A stretch of 43,685 nucleotides of DNA from contig NHBR02000130.1 of NCBI GenBank assembly GCA_002167435.2, positions 1 through 43,685 on the forward strand, read 5' to 3'. Positions 1-8,682 of this stretch are shown here, one piece after another. Both the position numbers and the translations under genes were made by a program. The first letter of the stretch is position 1. Every line of letters starts with the position of its first letter. Under the pieces are notes generated by a model. That model had not been told where the DNA came from. It ran no database searches and worked only from the letters and a program-made list of their open reading frames with translations. Source of the stretch: Allomuricauda sp. TMED12 (GTDB taxonomy: Bacteria; Bacteroidota; Bacteroidia; Flavobacteriales; Flavobacteriaceae).

Positions 1-1
1 G

Positions 2-148
2 GCCATTGACCAAGGACCAATCCCAGTAATGATAGAGAATTACCGAAGTGGCCTATTTTGGAAATTATTTATGGCCAATGAAGAAGTACAACAAGGTTTG
101 AGGAAATTGGGTTTTCAAAACTCAAATATGGAAACTGCAAATGATTAA
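2..148 (+). CDS. C-terminal end of a GH144-like glucanase (5'-truncated by window)
   Basis: An open frame runs in from the window edge and stops at TAA 146-148, giving 48 residues. Its first 38 residues align without gaps to the last 38 of the next gene, with 27 identical, including AIDQGP and MIENYR. It is therefore the tail of a paralogous glycoamylase-fold protein (PF10091, the fold of GH144 endo-beta-1,2-glucanases). Ten extra residues follow the shared KLGF end. The stop lies 8 bases inside the next gene, whose ATG is at 141, so the two are translationally coupled in one operon. Only the family can be assigned; the catalytic part is outside the window. Confidence 0.85.
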   Translation, partial: AIDQGPIPVMIENYRSGLFWKLFMANEEVQQGLRKLGFQNSNMETAND

Positions 149-1514
149 AAAAATAATACATTTTTTTCTTTTCGCCATATTGGTATCCTCCTGCGGAGGA
201 GGGGACGATTACACCTATGTCCCTACAGCACCGGAACTGCCTGGGAGTAGCTCTGAAGAGGAGGAAGAACCCACGATTTCTGATGAGGAATTATTGGACC
301 TGACCCAAGAAACAACATTCAAATATTTTTGGGATTTTGCCGATGCCGATTCCGGAGGGGCAAGGGAGAGGTACCACCCAAATGACCCGGGTAACAGTGA
401 AGGGGTCGTGACTGCTGGCGGTACGGGATTTGGCCTCATGGCAATTCTGGTAGGAATCGAAAGAGGGTATATCTCCAGAACCGAAGGACTGGAGCGATTG
501 ACCACTCTGATGGATTTTTTGGAAAGTGCCGATCGCTTTCACGGAGCATGGTCACATTGGATCAATGGTTCCACAGGCTCAGTGATTCCGTTCAGTGATT
601 TGGACGATGGTGGTGATCTGGTAGAAACCGCTTTCTTGGCCCAAGGGCTTATTTGCATCAAAGAATATTTTAAGAATGGTTCGGGTGAAGAACAGAATTT
701 GGCCCAACAGGCCGATGACCTCTGGAAAGGAGTGGAATGGAATTGGTATACTCAAAATCAAAATGTATTGTATTGGCACTGGAGCCCTAATCATGGCTTT
801 GATATAAATCTCCAACTAAAAGGATATAACGAAGTATTGATTGCCTATATCATGGCTGCAGCTTCTCCTGATTATGGTATTGCAAAAGAGGTATATGCAA
901 GCGGCTGGGCTTCAGACGGTAACATTGTTTCGGCCAATACCCAATATGGATATCCACTTTTGGTAAAGCATAACGGCTCGGAGCAATTTGGAGGCCCTTT
1001 ATTTTGGGCGCATTACTCTTATTTGGGGTTGGATCCGCATAACCTGTCTGATGATTATGTTAATTATTGGGACGTTAACGTGAACCATACCATGATCAAT
1101 TATAAATACTGCGTTGCTAATCCAGACAGTTTTCAAGATTATGGTAAAGATTGCTGGGGGTTAACTGCCGGCTATTCCCGAAACAACAATGGAACAATTG
1201 GTTACAATGCCCATAGCCCGAGTAACGATATTGGTGTAATATCACCAACCGCAGCGATAAGTTCTATTCCCTATTCACCAGAGCAGTCTTTGGATGCAAT
1301 GCATTATTTTTATAGGAATAGAGATGATTTATTGGGTCCGGCAGGGTTTTATGATGCTTTTAGCCCAGAATACGATTGGGTAGCTAAGGCTTATTTGGCC
1401 ATAGATCAAGGACCGCAGATCATCATGATTGAAAACTATCGGACCGGTTTGCTTTGGAACTTGTTTATGGGTAACGAAGATATTCAAGCTGGTTTGACCA
1501 AACTAGGATTTTGA
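141..1514 (+). CDS. GH144-family (glycoamylase-fold) lipoprotein, probable beta-1,2-glucanase
   Basis: This 457-residue protein has a lipoprotein signal ending in the lipobox VSSC (Cys18), followed by GGGDD and an acidic Ser/Glu linker (about 35-45) of the kind that marks surface-exposed Bacteroidota lipoproteins. The rest matches the glycoamylase (PF10091) alpha/alpha-barrel family: an early GTGFGLMAI segment, FHGAWSHWINGSTG, DDGGDLVETAF, then GGPLFWAHYSYLGLDP and the C-terminal MIENYRTGLLW. Characterised Bacteroidota members with this architecture are GH144 enzymes that cut beta-1,2-glucan. The downstream GH3 beta-glucosidase fits a second step that splits sophoro-oligosaccharides. The start overlaps the upstream paralog's stop, and the stop is one base before the next ATG. 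Older annotations say 'glucoamylase', which I consider less likely. Substrate is inference from family. Confidence 0.85.
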   Translation: MIKKIIHFFLFAILVSSCGGGDDYTYVPTAPELPGSSSEEEEEPTISDEELLDLTQETTFKYFWDFADADSGGARERYHPNDPGNSEGVVTAGGTGFGLMAILVGIERGYISRTEGLERLTTLMDFLESADRFHGAWSHWINGSTGSVIPFSDLDDGGDLVETAFLAQGLICIKEYFKNGSGEEQNLAQQADDLWKGVEWNWYTQNQNVLYWHWSPNHGFDINLQLKGYNEVLIAYIMAAASPDYGIAKEVYASGWASDGNIVSANTQYGYPLLVKHNGSEQFGGPLFWAHYSYLGLDPHNLSDDYVNYWDVNVNHTMINYKYCVANPDSFQDYGKDCWGLTAGYSRNNNGTIGYNAHSPSNDIGVISPTAAISSIPYSPEQSLDAMHYFYRNRDDLLGPAGFYDAFSPEYDWVAKAYLAIDQGPQIIMIENYRTGLLWNLFMGNEDIQAGLTKLGF

Positions 1515-1515
1515 A

Positions 1516-2310
1516 ATGAAAAAACAGTTGACTTTTATCTTAATGTGTTTAGCCTGCGCCATGGTTTCTGCACAATGGCAATCAAAGTATGAAGCTGAAA
1601 TGCTTATTGATGGAAACGATACCTTACGGTATCGAATCATGTACCCCAAGAATTTTAAAGAGGATGGAAACTATCCCGTGGTACTTTTTCTTCATGGGGC
1701 CGGAGAACGCGGAAATGACAATGAAAAACAGTTGTGGAACGGAGGCAAGTTGTTTGCTACCGATTATTTACAGGAGCGATACCCGGCAATTGTAATATTT
1801 CCACAGTGCCCGAGAGATAGCTATTGGGCCAGCGTAGATGTGGATAGAAGTTCCTATCCAATCAACTTGGATTTTAAATACAACCAAGGGCCAACAAAAC
1901 CTTTAGAAATGGTAATGGATTTGCTCGAAAGCACTATTGAAGAACCATATACCAAAGACGATCAAGTCTATTTGATGGGGCTTTCCATGGGAGGCATGGG
2001 AACCTTTGAATTGTTGAGTAGAAAACCGGAAACCTTTGCAGCAGCAATACCAATTTGCGGTGGAGGTGAATCTGAATCCGTTTCCGTTTATTCAAAAAAT
2101 ACACCATTATGGGTATTTCATGGCGCGCAAGATAATGTTGTGCACCCATTACAGTCAGTGGAAATGGTTTCCGCTTTATTGAAAGCAGGTGTGCATCCCA
2201 AATTTACCATATATGATTTTGCCAATCATAATAGTTGGGACCCTGCATTCGCCGAACCGGATTTGTTACCATGGTTATTTTCCCACAAGAAGAAAACAAC
2301 ATCAGAATAG
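1516..2310 (+). CDS. Secreted alpha/beta-hydrolase (esterase / prolyl-oligopeptidase-like)
   Basis: The protein has 264 residues with a Sec signal peptide ending near VSAQ (residue 20). The alpha/beta-hydrolase fold is recognisable: an oxyanion segment LHGAGERGNDN (59-69), nucleophile elbow GLSMGG with Ser157, an acid at Asp206 in FHGAQDN and His238 in ANHNS. These fit a Ser-Asp-His triad in the expected order. Such secreted PHB-depolymerase/feruloyl-esterase-like proteins in glycan loci remove ester substituents. The position between a GH144 and a GH3 gene suggests it deacylates the glucan or its fragments (inference). The ATG is one base after the upstream stop. An aminopeptidase-like role cannot be excluded. 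Confidence 0.8.
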   Translation: MKKQLTFILMCLACAMVSAQWQSKYEAEMLIDGNDTLRYRIMYPKNFKEDGNYPVVLFLHGAGERGNDNEKQLWNGGKLFATDYLQERYPAIVIFPQCPRDSYWASVDVDRSSYPINLDFKYNQGPTKPLEMVMDLLESTIEEPYTKDDQVYLMGLSMGGMGTFELLSRKPETFAAAIPICGGGESESVSVYSKNTPLWVFHGAQDNVVHPLQSVEMVSALLKAGVHPKFTIYDFANHNSWDPAFAEPDLLPWLFSHKKKTTSE

Positions 2311-2336
2311 AATATCAAAGTCAAAACAACCTGACC

Positions 2337-4604
2337 ATGTACTATAAAAAATTACTTATCGCCTTTATGGGATTAGCTTTTTTTGGAGCCAAAGCCCAAA
2401 AGCGAATACCCCAAGTGGAGCAACTGCTGGAAAAAATGACCATTGAGGAAAAAATTGGTCAGTTAAACCTGTTGACACCTGGTGGAGGAGTTGCTACAGG
2501 CGAAGTGGTGAGTAAAAATGTAGGGACCAAGATCAAAGCTGGTCAAGTGGGCGGACTTTTTGGTGTAGCAGGTCCGAACAGGGTAAGAAAAGCCCAGGAA
2601 TTGGCGGTAAAAGAAAGTCGATTGGGTATCCCGTTATTAATTGGTTCCGATGTAATCCATGGGTACAAGACCACTTATCCTATCCCGTTGGGCCTATCCT
2701 CTAGCTGGGATATGGAATTGGTAAAACAAGCCGCACAAATGGCAGCCAGAGAAGCCACCGCAGATGGTATCAACTGGAACTTTTCCCCAATGGTAGATAT
2801 TGCCCGTGACCCACGTTGGGGGCGTATTGCCGAAGGGGCTGGAGAGGACCCATATCTTGGTTCCAAAGTTGCCGAAGCGATGGTAAAAGGATATCAGGGT
2901 GAAGATTTGGCCGCAGCCCATACCATGTTGGCTTGTGTAAAGCACTTTGCACTATATGGCGCAGTCGAAGCAGGTCGTGACTATCACACCGTAGATATGA
3001 GCAAAATCAAAATGTTCAATCAATATATGCAACCGTATAAGGCAGCCATCGATGCTGGCGCTGCCAGTGTAATGAGTTCTTTTAACGATGTGGATGGCAT
3101 ACCTGCAACGGGAAACAAATGGTTGTTGACCGATATACTCCGTGACCAATGGGGATTTGATGGTTTTGTGGTTTCGGATTATACCTCGCTCAACGAAATG
3201 ATTCCTCACGGACTGGGAGACCTTCAAGCTGTTTCTGCACTGGCGTTAAAAGCAGGTTTGGATATGGATATGGTGGGTGAAGGCTTTTTGACCACATTGA
3301 AGAAGTCCTTGGAAGAAGGAAAAGTGACCGAAGCAGACATTACCAAAGCTTGTAGAAGGGTCCTGGAAGCCAAATATATTTCTGGATTATTTGATGACCC
3401 ATACAAGTACTTGGACTCCAAACGCCCTGAAAGGGATATTTTGACCAAGGAGAACCGAGCATTGTCACGAAAACTGGCTACTCGCTCTTTTGTGTTGCTC
3501 AAAAATCATAATAACATACTTCCCTTGGAAAAGAAAGGAAAGATTGCCTTGATTGGTCCATTGGTCGATAGCAAGGAGAATATGTTGGGCACTTGGGCAC
3601 CAACGGGGGACTTTAATATGGCGGTAACTATTTTGGAAGGATTTAAAAACATAGCACCAAACGCTACCTTTGATTACGCCAAAGGAGCCAATATTTCCGA
3701 TGATTCGGATTTTGCCAAGAACGTAAATGCTTTGGGACCAAGAATTGTAATCGATGAGCGTTCTCCAGAAGCAATGTTGAAAGAAGCGGTGGATTTGGCC
3801 AAAATATCGGACATTGTTGTAGCCGTAGTTGGAGAGGCTACTGAAATGAGCGGGGAATCATCCAGCCGTACCGATATTTCAATTCCAGAGAGTCAAAAGA
3901 AATTGATTAGAGCTTTGGTGGAAACTGGAAAACCGGTTGTCTTGGTATTGATGAGCGGTAGACCCTTGACGATTCCAGAAGAATTCGATATGCCTGTATC
4001 CATTTTGCAAGTATGGTATCCTGGTGTAGAAGCAGGTAATGCCATAGCCGATGTAGTTTTTGGGGATTACAATCCAGCGGGGAAATTAACCGCTACGTGG
4101 CCTGTGAATGTGGGGCAGATTCCTGTGTACCATAGCATAAAAGTTACTGGAAGACCTGCACCCGAGAGCGGTGAGTTTCAAAAGTTCCGATCTAATTATT
4201 TGGATGCGCTCAATGCACCATTGTTGCCGTTTGGCTACGGGTTGAGCTATACCAGTTTCGATTATTCCGATTTAAAGTTGAGCAAAAAGGAAATCAACCG
4301 TAGTGAAGGAATTACTGCAACTGTGACTGTTACCAACACAGGTAATTATGATGGTGAAGAAGTAGTGCAATTGTACCTGAGAGATGTGGTAAGGAGCATT
4401 ACACCTCCAAAACGTCAATTAAAAGGTTTTCAAAAAATCATGCTAAAGAAGGGGGAGAGCACAGAGGTGAACATCACATTGTCTCCTCATGATTTGAAAT
4501 TCTACAATGCACAACTTGAATTTGTTTCCGAAGCTGGAGAATTTGAAGTGTTTGTAGGCACCAATTCTGATGCTGATCTATCAAGGACATTCACACTAAA
4601 GTAA
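2337..4604 (+). CDS. bglX: GH3 beta-glucosidase (BglX-like), periplasmic
   Basis: From the chosen ATG the protein has 755 residues. A longer frame opens at 2235, but it would overlap the esterase gene, whereas ATG 2337 begins a clean signal peptide ending at AKAQ. The GH3 (alpha/beta)8 domain carries the nucleophile Asp281 in VVSDY and the KHF substrate-binding motif near 202. The (alpha/beta)6 sandwich has the acid/base Glu507 in MSGESSSR. A fibronectin-III-like C-terminal domain starts after PFGYGLSY. Length and layout match BglX-type exo-beta-glucosidases. With GH144 upstream it probably releases glucose from beta-1,2-linked oligosaccharides in the periplasm. The B. thetaiotaomicron GH3 enzyme BT_3567 is known for that preference; equivalence here is inferred from context. 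Confidence 0.93.
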   Translation: MYYKKLLIAFMGLAFFGAKAQKRIPQVEQLLEKMTIEEKIGQLNLLTPGGGVATGEVVSKNVGTKIKAGQVGGLFGVAGPNRVRKAQELAVKESRLGIPLLIGSDVIHGYKTTYPIPLGLSSSWDMELVKQAAQMAAREATADGINWNFSPMVDIARDPRWGRIAEGAGEDPYLGSKVAEAMVKGYQGEDLAAAHTMLACVKHFALYGAVEAGRDYHTVDMSKIKMFNQYMQPYKAAIDAGAASVMSSFNDVDGIPATGNKWLLTDILRDQWGFDGFVVSDYTSLNEMIPHGLGDLQAVSALALKAGLDMDMVGEGFLTTLKKSLEEGKVTEADITKACRRVLEAKYISGLFDDPYKYLDSKRPERDILTKENRALSRKLATRSFVLLKNHNNILPLEKKGKIALIGPLVDSKENMLGTWAPTGDFNMAVTILEGFKNIAPNATFDYAKGANISDDSDFAKNVNALGPRIVIDERSPEAMLKEAVDLAKISDIVVAVVGEATEMSGESSSRTDISIPESQKKLIRALVETGKPVVLVLMSGRPLTIPEEFDMPVSILQVWYPGVEAGNAIADVVFGDYNPAGKLTATWPVNVGQIPVYHSIKVTGRPAPESGEFQKFRSNYLDALNAPLLPFGYGLSYTSFDYSDLKLSKKEINRSEGITATVTVTNTGNYDGEEVVQLYLRDVVRSITPPKRQLKGFQKIMLKKGESTEVNITLSPHDLKFYNAQLEFVSEAGEFEVFVGTNSDADLSRTFTLK

Positions 4605-4615
4605 AATCACATCAC

Positions 4616-6244
4616 ATGCGCATAGGATTAACGATTCTTGGTTTACTTTTCATTGCTTCATGCAAACAACAGGAAAAACAGAAAGAAGCGATGGCACAAG
4701 GTCCCCCGAACATCATTTTTATCATGTCGGACGACCATGCCTATCAAGCTATTAGTGCCTATAACCATGAATTGGGAAAGTTGGCACCGACCCCGAATAT
4801 TGATCGGATTGCCCACAATGGAGCCATTTTTCAGAATAATTTTTGTACCAATTCTATTTGTGGACCCAGTAGAGCGGTGATTTTAACGGGAAAGCATAGT
4901 CATATTAACGGTTTTCGTATGAATGGTGAGCGGTTTGATAACAGTCAGCCAACTTTACCAAAACATTTAAAAAAGCTAGGGTACGAAACGGCCATTGTTG
5001 GTAAATGGCATTTACACGGAGAACCCACGGGATTTGATTATTGGGATATCCTCAACGATCAAGGAAATTATTATAATCCTGAGTTCATCCAAGGGCAGGA
5101 TACCACGGTTGTCGAAGGGTATGCTACTGACTTGATTACGGACAAAAGCTTAGAATGGTTGAAAGAAAGGAGCGGCAACAAAAAACCTTTTTATTTGATG
5201 GTGCACCATAAGGCGCCACACCGAAACTGGATGCCGGCTTTACGCCATTTGAACGTCTATGACTCCATTACCTTTCCTTTGCCCGACACCTATTTTCCTG
5301 AATTCAAAAATCAAACCGCTGCTGCCGAGCAACAACAGACCATTTATAAGGATATGTACGAAGGGCATGACCTAAAAATGAGCGATGGTCATGGGAGTAC
5401 CAATTTGGCCCATAACCCGTGGATCACAGATTTTGATCGTATGACACCTGAGCAGCGCAGCATTTGGGATGAAGCCTATCTTCCAAAGAACAATACTTTT
5501 TACGAAGCTGATTTGCATGGAAAAGAATTGGCCGAATGGAAAGGACAGAGGTATCTGCATGAATATTTGGCCACGGTAAAGTCCGTTGATGAAGGTGTCG
5601 GCAGAATTTTGGACTATTTGGAAGAAACTGGTTGGGACGAGAATACTTTGGTGGTCTATACTTCGGATCAAGGATTTTATTTGGGAGAACATGGATGGTT
5701 CGATAAGCGCTTTATGTACGAAGAATCAATGAAAATGCCTTTACTGATGCAATTACCAGGGGTAATTGAGCCGGGCACCAATATTGATGCCTTGGTTCAA
5801 AATCTGGATTTTGCCCCTACCTTTTTGGATTTGGCAGGAGGACAGGAATACGCAACCCATATGCAGGGAGCATCATTCAAGGGGCTTTTGGAAGGTACCC
5901 AGGATGATTTCAAGGATGTCATCTACTATCATTATTACGATTTCCCCGCCTTCCACATGGTCAAAAGACAATATGGGGTTCGGACGGACAGATTCAAGCT
6001 TATCCATTTTTATGATGACATTGATGAATGGGAGTTCTACGATTTGGAGAAGGATCCTAGGGAGCAGCATAATGCCATCAATGATGAAGAATATAAAGAT
6101 GTCATCACCCTGATGCACAAAAAATTGGATAGTTTGCAGGTGTATTACAAAGTGACCAACAAGGAATTTGAAACCACTCCAAAGGAGAAAGTGGAAAGAA
6201 CATACCAAGCCTTTGGGAAACTAAGGGGAACAGCCATTCAATAA
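4616..6244 (+). CDS. S1-family sulfatase lipoprotein
   Basis: The protein has 542 residues with a lipobox FIASC (Cys16). The N-terminal metal-binding strand IIFIMSDDH contains Asp39 and Asp40. The sulfatase signature CGPSR places the formylglycine-forming cysteine at residue 82, in ICGPSRAVILTGKH. A later YTSDQGFYLGEHGWFDKR segment supplies further metal and active-site residues. It is the last gene of the glucan operon, 11 bases after the GH3 stop. A sulfatase here implies a sulfated or otherwise charged substrate. The wider alkaline-phosphatase superfamily also includes phosphodiesterases, so removal of a phospho-substituent is an alternative. Maturation needs a formylglycine-generating enzyme or anSME; the FGE-fold gene at 18617 lacks the needed cysteines. 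Confidence 0.92.
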   Translation: MRIGLTILGLLFIASCKQQEKQKEAMAQGPPNIIFIMSDDHAYQAISAYNHELGKLAPTPNIDRIAHNGAIFQNNFCTNSICGPSRAVILTGKHSHINGFRMNGERFDNSQPTLPKHLKKLGYETAIVGKWHLHGEPTGFDYWDILNDQGNYYNPEFIQGQDTTVVEGYATDLITDKSLEWLKERSGNKKPFYLMVHHKAPHRNWMPALRHLNVYDSITFPLPDTYFPEFKNQTAAAEQQQTIYKDMYEGHDLKMSDGHGSTNLAHNPWITDFDRMTPEQRSIWDEAYLPKNNTFYEADLHGKELAEWKGQRYLHEYLATVKSVDEGVGRILDYLEETGWDENTLVVYTSDQGFYLGEHGWFDKRFMYEESMKMPLLMQLPGVIEPGTNIDALVQNLDFAPTFLDLAGGQEYATHMQGASFKGLLEGTQDDFKDVIYYHYYDFPAFHMVKRQYGVRTDRFKLIHFYDDIDEWEFYDLEKDPREQHNAINDEEYKDVITLMHKKLDSLQVYYKVTNKEFETTPKEKVERTYQAFGKLRGTAIQ

Positions 6245-6804
6245 ACTATCATATCCGATCGATTGAAAAGAAGAGTATTACCATAGGGGGATTTCTCAAT
6301 AAAATGGAATTCAAGCATTGCTATGATAATATCATTCGAATAGTTAATTTAGAAGAAAACAACAAAATCAGAGTAGAAAGGTATATTAAGAAATTGCAAG
6401 TGTAATATGGCTGTTTTCAATGGGGGTTTTCAGTATTTTGATAATCGCCAATTTCCTGAAATTTTGTGAATTCATGAAACAATTTATAGTCTGTCGATTG
6501 ATGAAGTGTAAAAGAAGCATTCAAAGATGTAAATCGTCAAGTATAAAGAGAGATGCTTCAAAAAATAATTCAAAAATCACATGTTACTCAACTGACCAAG
6601 AATAAAGAGTATAACTATCCTAATCATTCTTCAAAAATTGGAGAAATAGAATTTACCCACAATTTTAACCCAGGTTATTTTAATGCACCGACTTTTAAGA
6701 AAATCAATGATGGTGGTTGTGAATTTGGAGGTAACTATTTATACACTGAACAAAATGATGAATATCGAATTTCTAAATATTAAAAGTTCAAATAAACGAT
6801 TGTA
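6245..6804. other. AT-rich intergenic stretch with small unassigned ORFs
   Basis: This 560-base stretch lies between the sulfatase and the cation transporter. By eye it is more AT-rich than the polysaccharide genes. Three short + strand frames exist: 6304-6405 (33 codons), 6420-6605 and 6553-6783. None shows a recognisable domain or signal peptide. I see no clear terminator hairpin behind the sulfatase. It may be a decayed insertion together with the transporter downstream, or hold one real small gene. Confidence 0.4.
6553..6783 (+). CDS. Possible small hypothetical protein (76 aa)
   Basis: The frame begins at ATG 6553 and stops 21 bases before the cation-transporter start, in the same direction. 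The product is polar and has no signal peptide or membrane helix. Its C-terminal half has aromatic/Gly/Asn-rich text (for example NPGYFNAPTF and GGCEFGGNYLY) that looks more protein-like than random frame. I do not recognise the family. It could be a fragment of a larger decayed gene. Confidence is low because start context and homology cannot be checked. Confidence 0.25.
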   Translation: MLQKIIQKSHVTQLTKNKEYNYPNHSSKIGEIEFTHNFNPGYFNAPTFKKINDGGCEFGGNYLYTEQNDEYRISKY

Positions 6805-7599
6805 ATGCAAAAAACAATATTTGAAATAACTAAGATGGATTGTCCTTCAGAGGAAAATCTGATTCGTATGAAACTGGATGGAATTTCAAGTATTGCTAAT
6901 TTAGACTTTGACATTCCCAACAGAAAATTGACAGTTTTTCATAAAGGACAAATTGACCAAATTGAAAATTCAGTTCAAGAACTGAATTTAGGAGGGAAGA
7001 AAATATCGACCGAGCACACGGACCAGATCGACTTTAATGAGCATACAAACCAAAGAAAACTACTTTGGACTGTACTGGGAATAAATTTCGCCTTTTTCCT
7101 AATCGAAATGGCTACAGGAATAATCTCAAAATCAATGGGGTTGGTTGCGGACAGCTTGGATATGCTTGCCGATTCATTCGTTTATGGAATAAGTTTGATT
7201 GCAGTCGGAGGAACTATATCTAGAAAAAAACAGATTGCCAAACTTGCTGGATATTTTCAAATAACACTTGCAATTGTTGGTTTCATAGAAGTTTTGAGAA
7301 GATTCTTTGGAGCAGAACTACTGCCTGACTTTTCAACTATGATAGTCGTTTCGATTTTTGCACTTATTGCGAATGGAATTTGTCTATACATATTACAGAG
7401 GTCCAAAAGCAAAGACGAGGCGCACATGAAAGCAAGTATGATTTTCACCTCCAATGATTTGATTATCAATTTGGGAGTAATCATCGCAGGACTATTAGTG
7501 AATTGGTTTAATTCAAACAAACCTGATTTAATCATTGGAACAATTGTTTTTGTTTTGGTGATTCAAGGAGCATTCAGAATTTTAAAATTAAGTACCTAG
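6805..7599 (+). CDS. CDF-like cation transporter with N-terminal HMA-like domain
   Basis: This 264-residue protein has two parts. Residues 1-65 look like a heavy-metal-associated ferredoxin-like fold in which the usual MxCxxC is reduced to MDCPSE (single Cys13). Residues 85-262 are a membrane domain of five to six helices resembling cation diffusion facilitators. The TM2 signature is LVADSLDMLADSF, keeping a D-x3-D pair (Asp119/Asp123). In TM5 the text is FTSNDLIINLG, with Asp218 kept but the His of YiiP-type transporters not visible. The protein stops after the membrane part, without the usual cytoplasmic C-terminal domain. A role in metal export is likely; the metal cannot be read. The AT-rich surroundings suggest acquisition separate from the glycan genes. 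Confidence 0.75.
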   Translation: MQKTIFEITKMDCPSEENLIRMKLDGISSIANLDFDIPNRKLTVFHKGQIDQIENSVQELNLGGKKISTEHTDQIDFNEHTNQRKLLWTVLGINFAFFLIEMATGIISKSMGLVADSLDMLADSFVYGISLIAVGGTISRKKQIAKLAGYFQITLAIVGFIEVLRRFFGAELLPDFSTMIVVSIFALIANGICLYILQRSKSKDEAHMKASMIFTSNDLIINLGVIIAGLLVNWFNSNKPDLIIGTIVFVLVIQGAFRILKLST

Positions 7600-7661
7600 A
7601 TGTAACAAATAATGAATTGAAGATATTTGATATGGTCATATTGAACCATGTTCGTCTATAT

Positions 7662-7692
7662 AAAAAACGACCAATCCAAGGACTGGCCGTTC
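7662..7692 (-). terminator. Rho-independent terminator of the susC-susD operon
   Basis: Read on the minus strand, the 12-base arm at 7691-7680 pairs along its length with 7677-7666, using two G-U wobbles, across a CUUG-type turn. It is followed by a run of six T (7667-7662). On the plus strand the same pairs become A-C mismatches, so the hairpin is built for leftward transcription. It lies about 30 bases after the stop of the lipoprotein gene ending at 7723. Confidence 0.8.
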
Positions 7693-7722
7693 AAAATCCA
7701 TGTAAATATATTACAGCTGTTT

Positions 7723-8667
7723 TTAGATTTTAGTAAATCTCAGGACTACTTCGTATGTCTGTACTCCACACCCTCCATCATCAACAAAATCATTAAATCG
7801 AATTTCAAATTGTCCATCGTCACTTGGGTCAAAGGTTGCTTGAATCCCTGTGGTCTCCCAAGTAATTGCTCTAGTACATCCCAATCCAGTTGATTGATTA
7901 GGGACATTTATATTTCCACAGACCAAGTCAAAAGTAAGGGGCAAAGCGCCTCCTCCCGGTAACCATGTCACATTTACCGTTCGCTGTGTACCGGAATTGG
8001 CCATAATTTCCACAGTTTCATCTTGGAAAGAGGGTCCAAATGCACCACTTCCAGAAACGAACTCCATCTGATAAGTTCCTGCAAACAGAGTTTCTTCCAG
8101 TTCACATACAACATTGGCCGGATAGGCAAAGGGGGAATTAAAGAATACTCCTGTTATATTTCCTTCCAAATTAGTTGAAGAAAATGTTGACCCATCTATT
8201 AAATGCAATACAAAACGGAAAAAGAATATATCACCGCCATCAATATCTGTAGCTGCATTTAGTCCTAGAATATCAATTGCATCTTGTGCCTGTACTGAAA
8301 TAATGCTTCTGGGCAATCCTGACTGTGAAGCGATTTCAAATTGATCCTTTGTTACCGTCGACACCAATGCTTCGGGTCGTGCGGAATCACCATTGTCAGG
8401 TGTAAAATCCTGAAATTGTACATAGACCTCTACAAAATCCAATAAATTACCATCTTCTACATCCCACTCTTCAACTTCGACCGCAAATTCCGAACCGCTT
8501 ATATTATTTAAATCAATTGATAATGATATAGGGTTCACGGTTCTAAGCCCGCCTGCATCCCCTAAATTCTCGATGATATTATCAATTTGCAGTTTATCTT
8601 CGTCCTCACAAGCTAGTATTAGCCCCAATACAAGAACAATCAGACTTATTTTTTTAATGATTTTCAT
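7723..8667 (-). CDS. SusE/SusF-position surface lipoprotein of the SusCD operon
   Basis: This 314-residue lipoprotein has lipobox LILAC (Cys20) followed at once by EDED, an acidic stretch of the lipoprotein-export-signal type that points to the cell surface. The remainder is beta-rich with no catalytic motif I recognise. The C-terminal half repeats GTYQMEF- and TVNVTWLPG-like strands, suggesting an immunoglobulin-like or jelly-roll domain. It follows susD by 15 bases and ends just before the operon terminator. By position it is the third component of a SusCD importer, equivalent to SusE/F-type or surface glycan-binding proteins. Ligand unknown. Confidence 0.75.
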   Translation of the reverse strand: MKIIKKISLIVLVLGLILACEDEDKLQIDNIIENLGDAGGLRTVNPISLSIDLNNISGSEFAVEVEEWDVEDGNLLDFVEVYVQFQDFTPDNGDSARPEALVSTVTKDQFEIASQSGLPRSIISVQAQDAIDILGLNAATDIDGGDIFFFRFVLHLIDGSTFSSTNLEGNITGVFFNSPFAYPANVVCELEETLFAGTYQMEFVSGSGAFGPSFQDETVEIMANSGTQRTVNVTWLPGGGALPLTFDLVCGNINVPNQSTGLGCTRAITWETTGIQATFDPSDDGQFEIRFNDFVDDGGCGVQTYEVVLRFTKI

Positions 8668-8682
8668 GTTATCAATTTTTTG

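Noticed and set aside
2235..2336. N-terminal extension of the GH3 gene
   Set aside because: It overlaps the esterase gene by 76 bases and puts 34 residues before an otherwise normal signal peptide; ATG 2337 is better.
6420..6605. Plus-strand frame of 61 codons in the AT-rich gap
   Set aside because: It overlaps another weak frame, is rich in Lys/Ser/Arg as expected from random AT-rich DNA, and shows no domain.
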